DNA of 47,696 nucleotides from CAWCLK01 sp963796225 (GCA_963796225.1 CAWCLK010000007.1:1-47696), one strand, 5' to 3'. Numbered from the stretch's first letter, positions 33,573-41,505 are shown. Program-made: numbers and translations. The notes: generated from the sequence alone by a model not told the origin.

Positions 33573-34429
33573 GGCCGGCCCCGGCGGGTGAAGCGGCCGT
33601 TGGCCACGTCGAGTCCCCTGACGCGCCACTGGCCCCGCAGGGCACCGAGGACGAAGGAGGCCTCGAGCACGACGCCGAAGCGGTAGCCGTCACGCCACGC
33701 AGCGGCCGCGCGACGGCAGCCGGCCGGGACCGGGCTCTGGGCGGGGGCGTGCAGGCTCCGCAGCTTGGCGTCAGCCGCCCCGGCACCGAGGCCGTACCCG
33801 TGCAGGGCGGACAGGGCCGCCCGTCGGGTGCGGCGCGGCCGGTGCAGCACACGCGCGTCGGGCTGCACGACGACCCGGTGCCCCTGCTGGAGCACCCGCG
33901 CGACCAGGTCCTTGTCCTCGGCACCGGGGAAGACGGCCCCGGCACCGAGGAGCGGGTCGAATCCGCCGGCGGCCAGCGCCACGGCACGATCGACGGCGAG
34001 GTTCGCCCCGTGGCCCGCGGTGTCGAGGGTCCCGAGCGTGACGTCGTACGGGGCCTCGCCCAGCAGGACCGACACGGGGACCCCGGTGTCGTCCGTGGGC
34101 ACGACCCCCCCGCAGACCAGCCCGACGCCCGGGGTGAAGGCGGCACGGATCCCGTCCACCCACCCGGGCGTGGGCCGACAGTCGTCGTCGGTGAACAGGA
34201 CCACCGGCGTGGCCGCTGACCGGAGCACCAGGTTGCGGGCGCGGGAGACGCCCGGGCGCTCCAGGCGCAGCGCCGTCAGACCGCGATCCGCGGCCGCACG
34301 CGCGACCGCCTCGCCGCGCGAGGCGGAATCCACCACGACGAGTTCGTCGCCCTCGCGCAGCTGGTCGGCCGCCCCGGCGAGGAGGGCCGCCAGGTCCACC
34401 GGGTCCCCGTCGCGGGAGCACACGGCCAC
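33569..34429 (-). CDS. GT2 family glycosyltransferase
   Basis: The protein has about 286 residues, with VAVCSRDGDP, LVVVDSASRGE, VSRARNLVLRS, FTDDDCRPTPGW and AAGGFDPLLGAG followed by FPGAEDKDLVARV. The start is uncertain. The first in-frame start codon clear of the divergent gene is GTG 34429, which trims the usual first beta-strand to a few residues, and no Shine-Dalgarno sequence is visible. A non-standard start a few codons upstream is possible. It is coupled to the GT4 gene that follows. Confidence 0.82.
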   Translation of the reverse strand: MAVCSRDGDPVDLAALLAGAADQLREGDELVVVDSASRGEAVARAAADRGLTALRLERPGVSRARNLVLRSAATPVVLFTDDDCRPTPGWVDGIRAAFTPGVGLVCGGVVPTDDTGVPVSVLLGEAPYDVTLGTLDTAGHGANLAVDRAVALAAGGFDPLLGAGAVFPGAEDKDLVARVLQQGHRVVVQPDARVLHRPRRTRRAALSALHGYGLGAGAADAKLRSLHAPAQSPVPAGCRRAAAAWRDGYRFGVVLEASFVLGALRGQWRVRGLDVANGRFTRRGRP

Positions 34430-34458
34430 CGTGATCGGAGTGCTGGGGGCCGGCCCGG

Positions 34459-34464
34459 TAGCGT
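34459..34464 (+). promoter_or_regulatory. Putative -10 hexamer TAGCGT for a leaderless GT4 transcript
   Basis: TAGCGT ends seven bases before the GTG at 34472, and there is no Shine-Dalgarno sequence between them. This is the same geometry seen at 20401-20406 and 27331-27336. Confidence 0.42.
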
Positions 34465-34471
34465 CGCGGCC

Positions 34472-35635
34472 GTGAGGATCCTCGTCCTGTCGGCCTGGGA
34501 CCCCGTCCGCCCCAGCGACGGGGCCAGCCTCGTGCTCTTCCACCACCTGCGCCACCTGTCCGACCACCATGAGATCCGCGTGGTCACGGCCGATCGCGAG
34601 CCCGCCGAGGTGGGGGCGAGCCTACCCACCTGCGTCCCGGTGGAGCGGGTCCCGGTCCGGGTGCCGGCCGCGCTGGACGGCATCGCACGCCGCGTCTGGG
34701 CCGCCGTGACCGGCGAGCCGGCCCACGTCCGCTGGGTCGAGCGACCGGCCCTGCGCCGCCGTGTGCACGACCTGGTCCGCACGTGGCGTCCGGACGTCCT
34801 GTGGTGCTTCGGCTGGGGCACGGCCCGGCTCGCTGCCCTCGCCCCCGAGCTCCCCGCCGTCCACACCGCCGTGGACCCGTGGCGTGGCAACGCCGAGGTG
34901 CGCGACCTGCGTGGGTGGCGCCGGTGGTTCGACGTGGGCGAGCTGGACCGCATCGAGGCACACGAGCGCCGCCACTACCCCGGGCTCGACGCCGTGGTGA
35001 CGGTCGCGGACGCCGACGCCCGGAGCCTCAGGGCGATGACCGGGGCCCACGCCGTGACGGTGGCCAACGGGGTCGAGGCCGGCCCTCCCGTCGTCCGACC
35101 GCCCACCGCGCCAATCATCGGCCTCCACGGGAACTTCGCGGCACGCCACAACGCCGACGCGGCCGAGTGGGCGTTGGAGCAGCTGCTCCCGTCCGTTCGC
35201 GCCCACGTCCCCGACGCGACGCTGCACCTGATCGGCCGTGACCCGTCGCCCGAGATGACGGCAGCGCAGGGACGACGCGGGGTGGTGGTGACGGGTGCGG
35301 TACCGGACGTGCGCCGAGAGCTGGACGGGGTCCGGGTCTGCGTCGCCCCGATGCGCGTGGGTGCCGGGATGAAGAACAAGGTCCTCGAGGCCATGGCAGC
35401 TGGGCGTCCCGTGGTCACCACTCCCCTGGGCACGCAGGGGATCGACGGGGGGGACGGGGTCGTGGTCACCGACCTCGACGGGATGGCCGCGGCGGTCGTG
35501 TCACTGCTCCGCGACCCGACGGGCGCCGAGGCGCGGGGACTGGCGGGGCGCGCCCGCGTCGAATCGTCCTACTCGTGGACGGCGGCGGCGGACCGGATGG
35601 CGGCGGTCCTGCAGGGAGCACGGGGCCGTGCCTGA
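34472..35635 (+). CDS. GT4-type glycosyltransferase
   Basis: The 387-residue enzyme begins MRILVLSAWDPVRPSDGA and has VVTVADADARSLRA, GLHGNFAARHNADAAEW and APMRVGAGMKNKVLEAMAAG. This C-terminal form (GNF..., then GxGxKxKxLEAMA) is typical of the Glyco_trans_1_4 group found in capsule and exopolysaccharide clusters. It appears leaderless. Its last eight bases overlap the next gene, which belongs to the same subgroup, so the two may act in sequence. Confidence 0.9.
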   Translation: MRILVLSAWDPVRPSDGASLVLFHHLRHLSDHHEIRVVTADREPAEVGASLPTCVPVERVPVRVPAALDGIARRVWAAVTGEPAHVRWVERPALRRRVHDLVRTWRPDVLWCFGWGTARLAALAPELPAVHTAVDPWRGNAEVRDLRGWRRWFDVGELDRIEAHERRHYPGLDAVVTVADADARSLRAMTGAHAVTVANGVEAGPPVVRPPTAPIIGLHGNFAARHNADAAEWALEQLLPSVRAHVPDATLHLIGRDPSPEMTAAQGRRGVVVTGAVPDVRRELDGVRVCVAPMRVGAGMKNKVLEAMAAGRPVVTTPLGTQGIDGGDGVVVTDLDGMAAAVVSLLRDPTGAEARGLAGRARVESSYSWTAAADRMAAVLQGARGRA

Positions 35636-36710
35636 CGAACGCCCCGTCGTCCTCGTCAGCCGCCACGTCCCGCGCCGTGAGGGCACCGCCGCGGGTCGAG
35701 CGCTGTGGGCCCTGCGCGATGGACTGACCTCGCTCGGGCGGGACGTGACCGTGTGGTCCTGGTCACCCGACCCCGACGAGGACGACGACCTGCCCGACCG
35801 GTGTCACGTCGTGGGCCTGCCGTCCCGGTCGAGGTGGCGCACACGGGCTGCCGCACTGCGCCGTCCCCGCGGCGATGCGCGCGCGCTCGACCTGCCGGTC
35901 GACCCGTCGGCCATCGTGGTGGCCGACGATCCCGTGTCGTGGCCCGCGATCGCCCACCTCGAGCCCGTGCTCACCGTGCACCACGCCGTCCGCCTCGACG
36001 CGGCGGCCCTGGGGCGACGCGACCCGGCGCTCCTGCAGGACCTTCGGTTCGAGCGCACGGTGGCCCGCTACCCGCGGCTCGAGGTGCTGTCGGGACGTGT
36101 GGCCCTGGCCCTGGCGCGCCCCGATGCGGCGGTGGTTCCGATCGCGGTCCCGATGCCCGGCCCCGACGACGAGCTGCCCCTGCCGACTCGACCCGTGGCG
36201 TGCCTGCTGGCCGACTGGCGCTGGCACCCCAACCGCGTGGCCCTCGACCGCCTGCTCACGGCCTGGCCCGACGTCCGCGCCCGGGTGCCCGCCGCCCGGC
36301 TCGTCCTCGCCGGTCGGGGCGACCCGCGCGTGGGGAGCCTGACCGGCGTGGAGTGGCGGGGCGAGGTTGCCGACAGCCGGGACGTGCTCGCCGACGCCGT
36401 GGCCGTGGCCTTCCCGTGTCCTGCCTCCAGCGGCCCGAAGGTCAAGGCGCTGGAGGCACTGGTGCACGGTCGCGCCCTGGTGACGACACGGGCCGGGTTG
36501 GAGGGTCTGCACATCACGACCACCCCGCGGACCGGGACGTACACCGACCTGCTCAGCGCGACGCTGGCCGACCCGGACGCCGCAGCGGCACGGGCCGCGG
36601 ACGTGGCCGTCCAGGTCAGGCAGGCACACTCCCCCGTCGCCGCCGCACGGGCACGGCTGCCTCGCTGGACGGCACCACGAGCAGCCCCAGCGCGACCAGA
36701 CCGGCGGTGA
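35628..36710 (+). CDS. GT4-type glycosyltransferase (Glyco_trans_1_4 group)
   Basis: The 360-residue protein has VVLVSRHVPRREGTAAGRA at the start, ADWRWHPNRVALDRLL in place of the usual GNF motif, and CPASSGPKVKALEALVHG. It is similar in plan to the preceding GT4 but shorter in the N-terminal half. AGGGAG lies nine bases before the GTG. The last 95 bases overlap the end of the convergent Wzy-like gene, so its final 31 residues (Arg/Pro/Ala-rich) are coded on the strand opposite another protein's C-terminus. Confidence 0.85.
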   Translation: MPDERPVVLVSRHVPRREGTAAGRALWALRDGLTSLGRDVTVWSWSPDPDEDDDLPDRCHVVGLPSRSRWRTRAAALRRPRGDARALDLPVDPSAIVVADDPVSWPAIAHLEPVLTVHHAVRLDAAALGRRDPALLQDLRFERTVARYPRLEVLSGRVALALARPDAAVVPIAVPMPGPDDELPLPTRPVACLLADWRWHPNRVALDRLLTAWPDVRARVPAARLVLAGRGDPRVGSLTGVEWRGEVADSRDVLADAVAVAFPCPASSGPKVKALEALVHGRALVTTRAGLEGLHITTTPRTGTYTDLLSATLADPDAAAARAADVAVQVRQAHSPVAAARARLPRWTAPRAAPARPDRR

Positions 36711-38460
36711 CCGGCGCGGTCACCACCCACACCGGGCGCGCCACGCCCGCTGGCGACAGGGTGAGCGCGCGGTAGCCGGGCACCGCGCCGCTGGAGGTCA
36801 GCTGGTCGCCGATGTACGCGACGGTGGCGCGCAGCACATCGGGGGTCGCGCCCGCCAGCCGGAAGCGACCCATCCCGGCGGCCCCTCCCTCGTCGCGACA
36901 GCGCGACGACAGTCCCGCCCGGAGGGCCACGTCCCTGACCACCTCGCAGGTGGTGGCGCTCCAGGTCCGGCCGTACGGCACCACGGGGTCGCCGCCACCG
37001 GACTCCAGGATCGTCGGCACCGTCACGTACCGCACCTCGACGCTGGCCACCGAGGGCACCAGGGTGGCGACCAGCACCGACGCCAGGACCACCCCGACGG
37101 CAGCGCCCGCGCGTGTGCGGGAGACGACGAAGGGACGAAGGCGGACGCTCGCCAGCGCCCCGGCCGCACCGAGGAGCACCCAGACGAGCCGACCGGAGCC
37201 GGACAGGGTCAGGGCGTCGTAGGCGAACGACCCCGCGACCAGGGACAGCGCTCCGAGGCTCAGGGCGACGACCAGGGGCCGATGTCGCCCCGGGACGACC
37301 AGCGCCGGGGTGGCCGCCCCGAGACCGGCGACGATGGCCACGAGCAGCAGCCCGACACCCATGACGCCCAGCTCCCCGTAGAGCTGCAGGTAGCTCGAGT
37401 CGGTGGTCTGGAGCCCCAGTGCGTCGACGGCCCCCACCCCCAACCCGGTCACCGGTTGCTCGGCTGCGGACGTCGTCAGCAGCTCGAGGCGCTGGGCCCG
37501 GACCTCCACCGACCCGGCGTCAGTCTGCACGTCGAGACCGCGCGGCGCGCCGACGACCAGCACGGAGAGGCCGATGCCGACCAGGACGGCGACGGCGACG
37601 ATCCACCGCGGCGAGGGGTCCAACCGGGCCAGGAGGGTCCACGCGAGCAGGACGACGGGGACGGCGACCAGCGCCGTCCGCGCCTGCGTCGCCAGGACGA
37701 TGCCGGGAACCACGACGACCGCGACCGCGCCGACGACCCGCCAGCGGCGGTCGGGATCGTCCACCGCCACGGCGAGCGCGGCCGGCAGCAGCGCCACGCA
37801 CACCCATCCGAGCTCGAGGGCGAACTCGGCCCCCGCCCGCACGCGCACCAGCCCACCCCGCATCTCCAGTGGCGCCGCGGCATCCAGCCCCTGCAGCGAC
37901 CCCAGCGGCGAGAACAGCAGCTGGCCCCAGGCCCGGCCGGTGAGCACCTCTCCGGCGGCGACCACGGCGGTGGCGACCAGTGCGAGGGCGAGCGCGCGGG
38001 CCAGCACCCAGGGGGCGTCGTCGTCGAGGGCCGCGAGGGTGGCGGCGACCAGCGCCAGCAGGCCCAGGGCGGCGAGCCGGTCCCCCCACGCGACGACCTC
38101 GAGCAGCCATCGTCCCGTCCCCGCCGACGCCGGTCCCGTCGCCCCCACCGCCACCACGAGCGCCACCACGAGGCCGAGGCCGACCAGGGGGCCCGCCATC
38201 CCCCCCGTCAGCACGACCGCGGGTGACGAGCGCGTGCCCGCAGGGCGCTGGCGCCAGGCGCGCCACCACGCGATCATGAGCGCCGCGAGCAGGACGCGGT
38301 GGAACGTGAGCGCCGAGGTGAGGGGGTTGGGGACCACCAGCGGCCCGGGGACCAGGACCCAGGTCGGCAGGGTGAACAGCACCGCGCGGGACAGCGGGGC
38401 GGTCGTCACCACCAGCACCAGCCCGGCGGCCAGTCCCAGCAGCAGCAGATCGCCGGTCAC
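36616..38460 (-). CDS. Wzy/WaaL-like polysaccharide polymerase or O-antigen ligase family membrane protein
   Basis: The 614-residue protein has about 11-12 hydrophobic helices. It carries the Wzy_C/WaaL core in VVPGIVLATQARTALVAVPVVLL and a long external loop before TTDSSYLQLYGELGVMGVG, the usual polymerase/ligase arrangement. Late in the sequence, about 110 residues between helices (around 475-585) form a second, soluble extracytoplasmic segment with two cysteines (TTCEVV and SSRCRD). That segment is not a standard part of the family. The GTG overlaps the stop of the Wzz-like gene (GTGA). It polymerises or transfers an exported oligosaccharide, by inference from family and partner. Confidence 0.82.
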   Translation of the reverse strand: MTGDLLLLGLAAGLVLVVTTAPLSRAVLFTLPTWVLVPGPLVVPNPLTSALTFHRVLLAALMIAWWRAWRQRPAGTRSSPAVVLTGGMAGPLVGLGLVVALVVAVGATGPASAGTGRWLLEVVAWGDRLAALGLLALVAATLAALDDDAPWVLARALALALVATAVVAAGEVLTGRAWGQLLFSPLGSLQGLDAAAPLEMRGGLVRVRAGAEFALELGWVCVALLPAALAVAVDDPDRRWRVVGAVAVVVVPGIVLATQARTALVAVPVVLLAWTLLARLDPSPRWIVAVAVLVGIGLSVLVVGAPRGLDVQTDAGSVEVRAQRLELLTTSAAEQPVTGLGVGAVDALGLQTTDSSYLQLYGELGVMGVGLLLVAIVAGLGAATPALVVPGRHRPLVVALSLGALSLVAGSFAYDALTLSGSGRLVWVLLGAAGALASVRLRPFVVSRTRAGAAVGVVLASVLVATLVPSVASVEVRYVTVPTILESGGGDPVVPYGRTWSATTCEVVRDVALRAGLSSRCRDEGGAAGMGRFRLAGATPDVLRATVAYIGDQLTSSGAVPGYRALTLSPAGVARPVWVVTAPVTAGLVALGLLVVPSSEAAVPVRRRRGSVPA

Positions 38461-39041
38461 AGCCGCCGACGGGCCACGAGCGCTGCCCCGAGCGCGACGA
38501 CGAGCCCCAGGGCCGAGGCGACCAGGGGCGCCAGGCGTGCCCGTTGGTCGGTCACGTCGCGCGCGGTCTCGGCCGGTGTGACCACGCGGAACGCGAACCG
38601 CTGGTCGCCGGGGATGCCGGCGTCGGTCTGTTCCTGCTCGGCGTAGGCGATCAGCTGGTCGGCAGCCGCCCGGGCGACGGCCTCGGCGCGGTCCGGGTCG
38701 GCCGAACGTCCCGCCAGCTGGAGCAGCAGACTCTCACCGGAGACGTTGACCTGCAGGGTCGACGCGACGACACCGGGCGCGACCCCGACGGACTCGGCGA
38801 TCGGAGCCTGCAGCTCGCGTGTGCGGAGCAGTCCTGCGTACTTGAGCCGCAGCCGCGAGAGCTTCTCGAGGACCCCGGGACTGGGCACGGCTGCGATCGC
38901 GCGGGGCTGGTCGATCATGACGACAGCCGACGACTGGTAGGTCGACGGTTCCGACAGCCGGCCGACGCCGAGGACCACGCCCACGACGAACACCACCGCG
39001 ACGAGTCCCGCACCGACCTGGACCACCCGCCCCGACGACAC
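38457..39041 (-). CDS. Wzz-like chain-length determinant / polysaccharide co-polymerase
   Basis: The 194-residue protein has a transmembrane helix near its N-terminus (VVFVVGVVLGV), an external region with STYQSSAVVMIDQP, SRLRLKYAGLLRT and LAGRSADPDRAEAVARAAADQL, and a second helix at the C-terminus (LVASALGLVVALGAALVARRRL, broken by charged residues at its end). There is no Walker ATPase, so it lacks a BY-kinase part. The GTG at 39041 is chosen because AGGAG lies eight bases upstream and the -10-like TATCGT at 39081-39076 sits inside the longer reading. It is coupled to the Wzy-like gene. Confidence 0.82.
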   Translation of the reverse strand: MSSGRVVQVGAGLVAVVFVVGVVLGVGRLSEPSTYQSSAVVMIDQPRAIAAVPSPGVLEKLSRLRLKYAGLLRTRELQAPIAESVGVAPGVVASTLQVNVSGESLLLQLAGRSADPDRAEAVARAAADQLIAYAEQEQTDAGIPGDQRFAFRVVTPAETARDVTDQRARLAPLVASALGLVVALGAALVARRRL

Positions 39042-39075
39042 GCTGGCAACTCCTGAGGGCTCGAGGTCAGGCGGG

Positions 39076-39081
39076 ACGATA
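39076..39081 (-). promoter_or_regulatory. Putative -10 hexamer TATCGT for the wzz-wzy pair
   Basis: TATCGT on the minus strand lies 35 bases before the GTG at 39041 and would give a leader of about 27 bases including AGGAG. This placement argues against a start at 39095. Confidence 0.4.
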
Positions 39082-39173
39082 GTCGCCCGGGGCACGCGCC
39101 CCGGGCAACGGCCCCGCCTCTCGTGCCGGAGCTCCTGCGTCGCCGTGGCCGGCGCGCGGGCAGGACGCGAGCG

Positions 39174-40352
39174 TCAGTAGGTCGGGATCGAGGGGTCGAC
39201 CTGGCGGGCGTAGGCGTTGATCCCGCCGAAGAGGTTGTAGGCCTTGAAGCCGGCGTTGCGCATGACCTCGGTCGACTCGCGCGAGCGGCGCCCCGACTTG
39301 CACTGCATCACGTAGGTCTTGGAGTCGTCGAGCTCGGACAGGCGCCCCGGCAGCTGGTCCTTGGGGATCAGCACCGAGCCGTCGATCCGGTTGATCTCGT
39401 ACTCGTGGGGCTCGCGGACGTCGATGAGCACGACGTCGGGGCGCTTGGCCCAGTCCTCGGCGTACTCGGTCGGCAGGATCTCGAGCTCCTCGTCGGAGTC
39501 CGCACCCTCCTCACGGTCGTGCGCAGGCATCCCGCAGAACTCCTCGTAGTCGATGAGCTCGGTGACCGTGGGGTTCTCGCCGCAGACGGGGCAGTTCGGG
39601 TCCTTGCGGACCTTCACGTTGGTCCAGGTCTGGTCCAGCGCGTCGTACAGCCCGAGCCGGCCGATCATCGGCTCGCCGATGCCGGTGATGAGCTTGACGC
39701 CCTCGATGCCCTGCGACGACCCGATGATCCCGCAGATCACGCCCAGCACGCCGCCCTCGGCGCAGTTGGGCACCATGCCGGGCGGCGGGGGCTCGGGGAA
39801 CATGCACCGGTAGCAGGGGCCCTCCTTGGCGTAGAAGACCGCGAGCTGGCCCTCGAACCGGAAGATCGACCCGTACACGTTCGGCTTGCCGAGCAGCACG
39901 CAGGCGTCGTTGACCAGGTACCGGGTCGGGAAGTTGTCGGTCCCGTCGATGACGAGGTCGTAGGGCTCGATGATGTCGAGCGCGTTCTCGGAGGTCAGGA
40001 ACGTCGGGTGCTTGACGACCTCGACGTGCGGGTTGACCTCCTTGATGGCGTGCTCGGCGGAGTCGAGCTTGTGCCGGCCGATCATCGAGGTGGTGTGGAT
40101 GACCTGCCGCTGGAGGTTGGAGGCGTCGACGACGTCGTTGTCGACCAGACCGATGGTGCCCACGCCGGCGGCGGCCAGGTACAGCGCCAGCGGCGACCCG
40201 AGGCCACCCGTGCCGACGAGCAGCACCTTCGCGGCCTTGAGGCGCTCCTGCCCCTCCATGCCGAGGTCGGGCATGATCAGGTGGCGGGAGTAGCGGGCGA
40301 TCTCGTCGTTGGTCAGGGCTTCACGACGGTCGACGACGGGTGCGATGGGCAT
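39174..40352 (-). CDS. moeZ: MoeZ/MOCS3-type adenylyltransferase-sulfurtransferase (ThiF-rhodanese)
   Basis: The 392-residue enzyme adenylates the C-terminus of a small sulfur-carrier protein and hands it sulfur. The ThiF/E1 domain (about 12-260) has VGTGGLGS at 46-53, DNDVVDASNLQRQ, DGTDNFPTR and zinc cysteines Cys180/Cys183 (CYRC) and Cys254/Cys257 (CPVC). Cys197 lies in NCAEGGVLG. The rhodanese domain (about 290-392) has its persulfide loop CKSGRRS at Cys351. Length and layout equal mycobacterial MoeZ, which serves CysO and MoaD-type carriers. It lies just beyond the suf operon, in the same direction, and links to cysteine, molybdopterin or tRNA thiolation sulfur supply. Confidence 0.93.
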   Translation of the reverse strand: MPIAPVVDRREALTNDEIARYSRHLIMPDLGMEGQERLKAAKVLLVGTGGLGSPLALYLAAAGVGTIGLVDNDVVDASNLQRQVIHTTSMIGRHKLDSAEHAIKEVNPHVEVVKHPTFLTSENALDIIEPYDLVIDGTDNFPTRYLVNDACVLLGKPNVYGSIFRFEGQLAVFYAKEGPCYRCMFPEPPPPGMVPNCAEGGVLGVICGIIGSSQGIEGVKLITGIGEPMIGRLGLYDALDQTWTNVKVRKDPNCPVCGENPTVTELIDYEEFCGMPAHDREEGADSDEELEILPTEYAEDWAKRPDVVLIDVREPHEYEINRIDGSVLIPKDQLPGRLSELDDSKTYVMQCKSGRRSRESTEVMRNAGFKAYNLFGGINAYARQVDPSIPTY

Positions 40353-40523
40353 CGGGCGGGTCCATGTCGTGACGGTGGCGGGAGGGTCGCCATGGTCAAC
40401 GTTGTCCGGACCTTGCGCCTTCCATGTCCGGGCAAACGGTGCAAACCCACCGATCGGCCGTGGCGACCCCGTGCACGGCGCCCCCACGCTGGGCCACCCG
40501 CGCGTTGTCACAGGAGTCCACCG
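40353..40523. other. Intergenic stretch, 171 bases, between moeZ and the Fpg remnant
   Basis: This holds the upstream regions of two divergent genes. On the minus strand TTGACC (40399-40394) could be a -35 box for moeZ, but no good -10 follows. No gene is supported here. Confidence 0.3.
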
Positions 40524-40983
40524 ATGCCCGAGCTGCCCGACGTCGAAGGCTTCCGCGCCGTGCGAGCACGATCGGCTGCTTCTGACCTTCGGGGACGACA
40601 GCCGGCTGGCCCTGCACATGCCGCGACTGTTCGGCGGGGCGTGGTTGGTGCGCAGCGAATCCGAGGCTCGCGACGTCACCGGGCAGCTCGGCCCCGACGC
40701 GCTGGACCTCGACGCCGACGAGGTGTGCTGGCAGGTCGAGGTCCACCCCGCCACCACCTGCGCCGACCTCGACGAGGGCACCTGGGACGCCCTCGCGGAC
40801 GCCATCGGGGGCGTGCTCGACGTCGGGATCGACGTCGGTCAGGTCCCCCACCGCGACGGGTTCCTCAACGACGTGCGCGACGACGAGGACCCGCACTGCC
40901 CTCGCTGCGGGACGGCCCTGCGTCGCGACACCATCGCGGGGCGGACGACCTGGTGGTGCCCCGAGGACCAGCCACCGAGATGA
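40524..40983 (+). pseudogene. Remnant of an Fpg/Nei formamidopyrimidine-DNA glycosylase gene
   Basis: The ATG at 40524 has CAGGAG upstream and encodes MPELPDVEGFRAV, the unmistakable Fpg/Nei N-terminus with catalytic Pro2 and Glu3. At about 40563 the homology jumps to another frame (HDRLLLTF, LALHMPRLFGGAWL, LGPDALDLD) after losing some 60-70 residues. A second loss removes most of the helix-two-turn-helix region, before CPRCGTALRRDTIAGRTTWWCPED. The C-terminal zinc finger retains three of four cysteines. The total is about 150 residues' worth against about 270 in the family. The gene cannot encode a working glycosylase. Confidence 0.8.
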
Positions 40984-41002
40984 GCCGCCTCACACGTCCA
41001 TG

Positions 41003-41019
41003 CCTGCTCTCCGAGCAGG
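41003..41019. terminator. Hairpin CCTGCTC-TCC-GAGCAGG
   Basis: Seven-base arms are perfect with a 3-base loop. It lies between the Fpg remnant and the convergent end of the suf operon, next to a second hairpin, and probably helps terminate transcription in both directions. Confidence 0.55.
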
Positions 41020-41022
41020 TTC

Positions 41023-41051
41023 GAATGTCTTCGGCTTCGCCTCAGACATTC
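41023..41051. terminator. Hairpin with arms GAATGTCT / AGACATTC containing the sufT stop codon
   Basis: Eight-base perfect arms enclose 13 bases that themselves can pair as GGC-GAA-GCC on the minus strand. The sufT stop codon lies in one arm. It is the most A/T-rich stem in the neighbourhood and the likely end of the suf transcript. Confidence 0.55.
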
Positions 41052-41491
41052 ATGCCCATGGCGCGCAGCTCCTCGCGCACGTAGTCGGCCATCATGGCCG
41101 GGGACCACGGCGGGGAGAAGGTGAACTCGACGTCGACGTGCTCGACGCCGGGCATCGCGCCCATGATCACGCTGCACTGCTGGTGGATGATCTCGGTCAG
41201 CGGGCAGCCCATGGAGGTCAGCGTCATCAGCACGTGCACCTCGCCCGGATCGGGCTTGGTGACCTCGTAGACCAGGCCGAGGTCGACGATGTTGTAGCCG
41301 ATCTCGGGGTCGATGACGGCGCGCAGCGCGTTCTCGAGCTCGGACGCCTTAGGCATCCCGTCGTCCTCGAGGACCAGGTCCGCGAAGGGCCCCTCGCGCT
41401 CGTCGGTGTCGGCGCCCGAGGCTTCGTTGGCCCGGCGCTGCTCCTCGAGCGCGTCGGTGTCGTGCGTGTGCTCGGTCGTGGTGTCGCTCAT
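41042..41491 (-). CDS. sufT: SufT-like DUF59/MIP18 Fe-S assembly factor
   Basis: The 149-residue protein has a charged, His/Asp/Glu-rich N-terminal extension (about 1-45) and then a MIP18/DUF59 domain. Recognised blocks are ALRAVIDPEIGYNIVDLGLVYEV, TLTSMGCPLTE with the conserved cysteine, and PGVEHVDVEFTFSPPWSPAMM. SufT proteins help deliver Fe-S clusters to target enzymes. GGAG lies eight bases before the ATG at 41491. It is the last gene of the suf operon, 14 bases after sufU. Confidence 0.92.
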   Translation of the reverse strand: MSDTTTEHTHDTDALEEQRRANEASGADTDEREGPFADLVLEDDGMPKASELENALRAVIDPEIGYNIVDLGLVYEVTKPDPGEVHVLMTLTSMGCPLTEIIHQQCSVIMGAMPGVEHVDVEFTFSPPWSPAMMADYVREELRAMGMNV

Positions 41492-41505
41492 CGTGAAGGC
41501 TCCGG

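Noticed and set aside
30429..33686. A very long plus-strand open frame of more than 1,000 codons
   Set aside because: Its translation is Arg/Pro/Gly-rich without motifs and lies across four real glycosyltransferase genes in other frames. It is open only because stop codons are rare in this GC-rich DNA.
31120..34146. A 1,008-codon minus-strand open frame
   Set aside because: It has no recognisable domain and covers genes with strong GT4 and GT2 motifs on both strands in other frames.
39123..41084. A 653-codon plus-strand open frame antisense to moeZ
   Set aside because: The opposite strand has unambiguous ThiF and rhodanese motifs. This frame has repetitive Val/Asp/Gly/Leu composition typical of an antisense shadow. 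Only its MPELPDVEGF segment is meaningful, as the start of the Fpg remnant.
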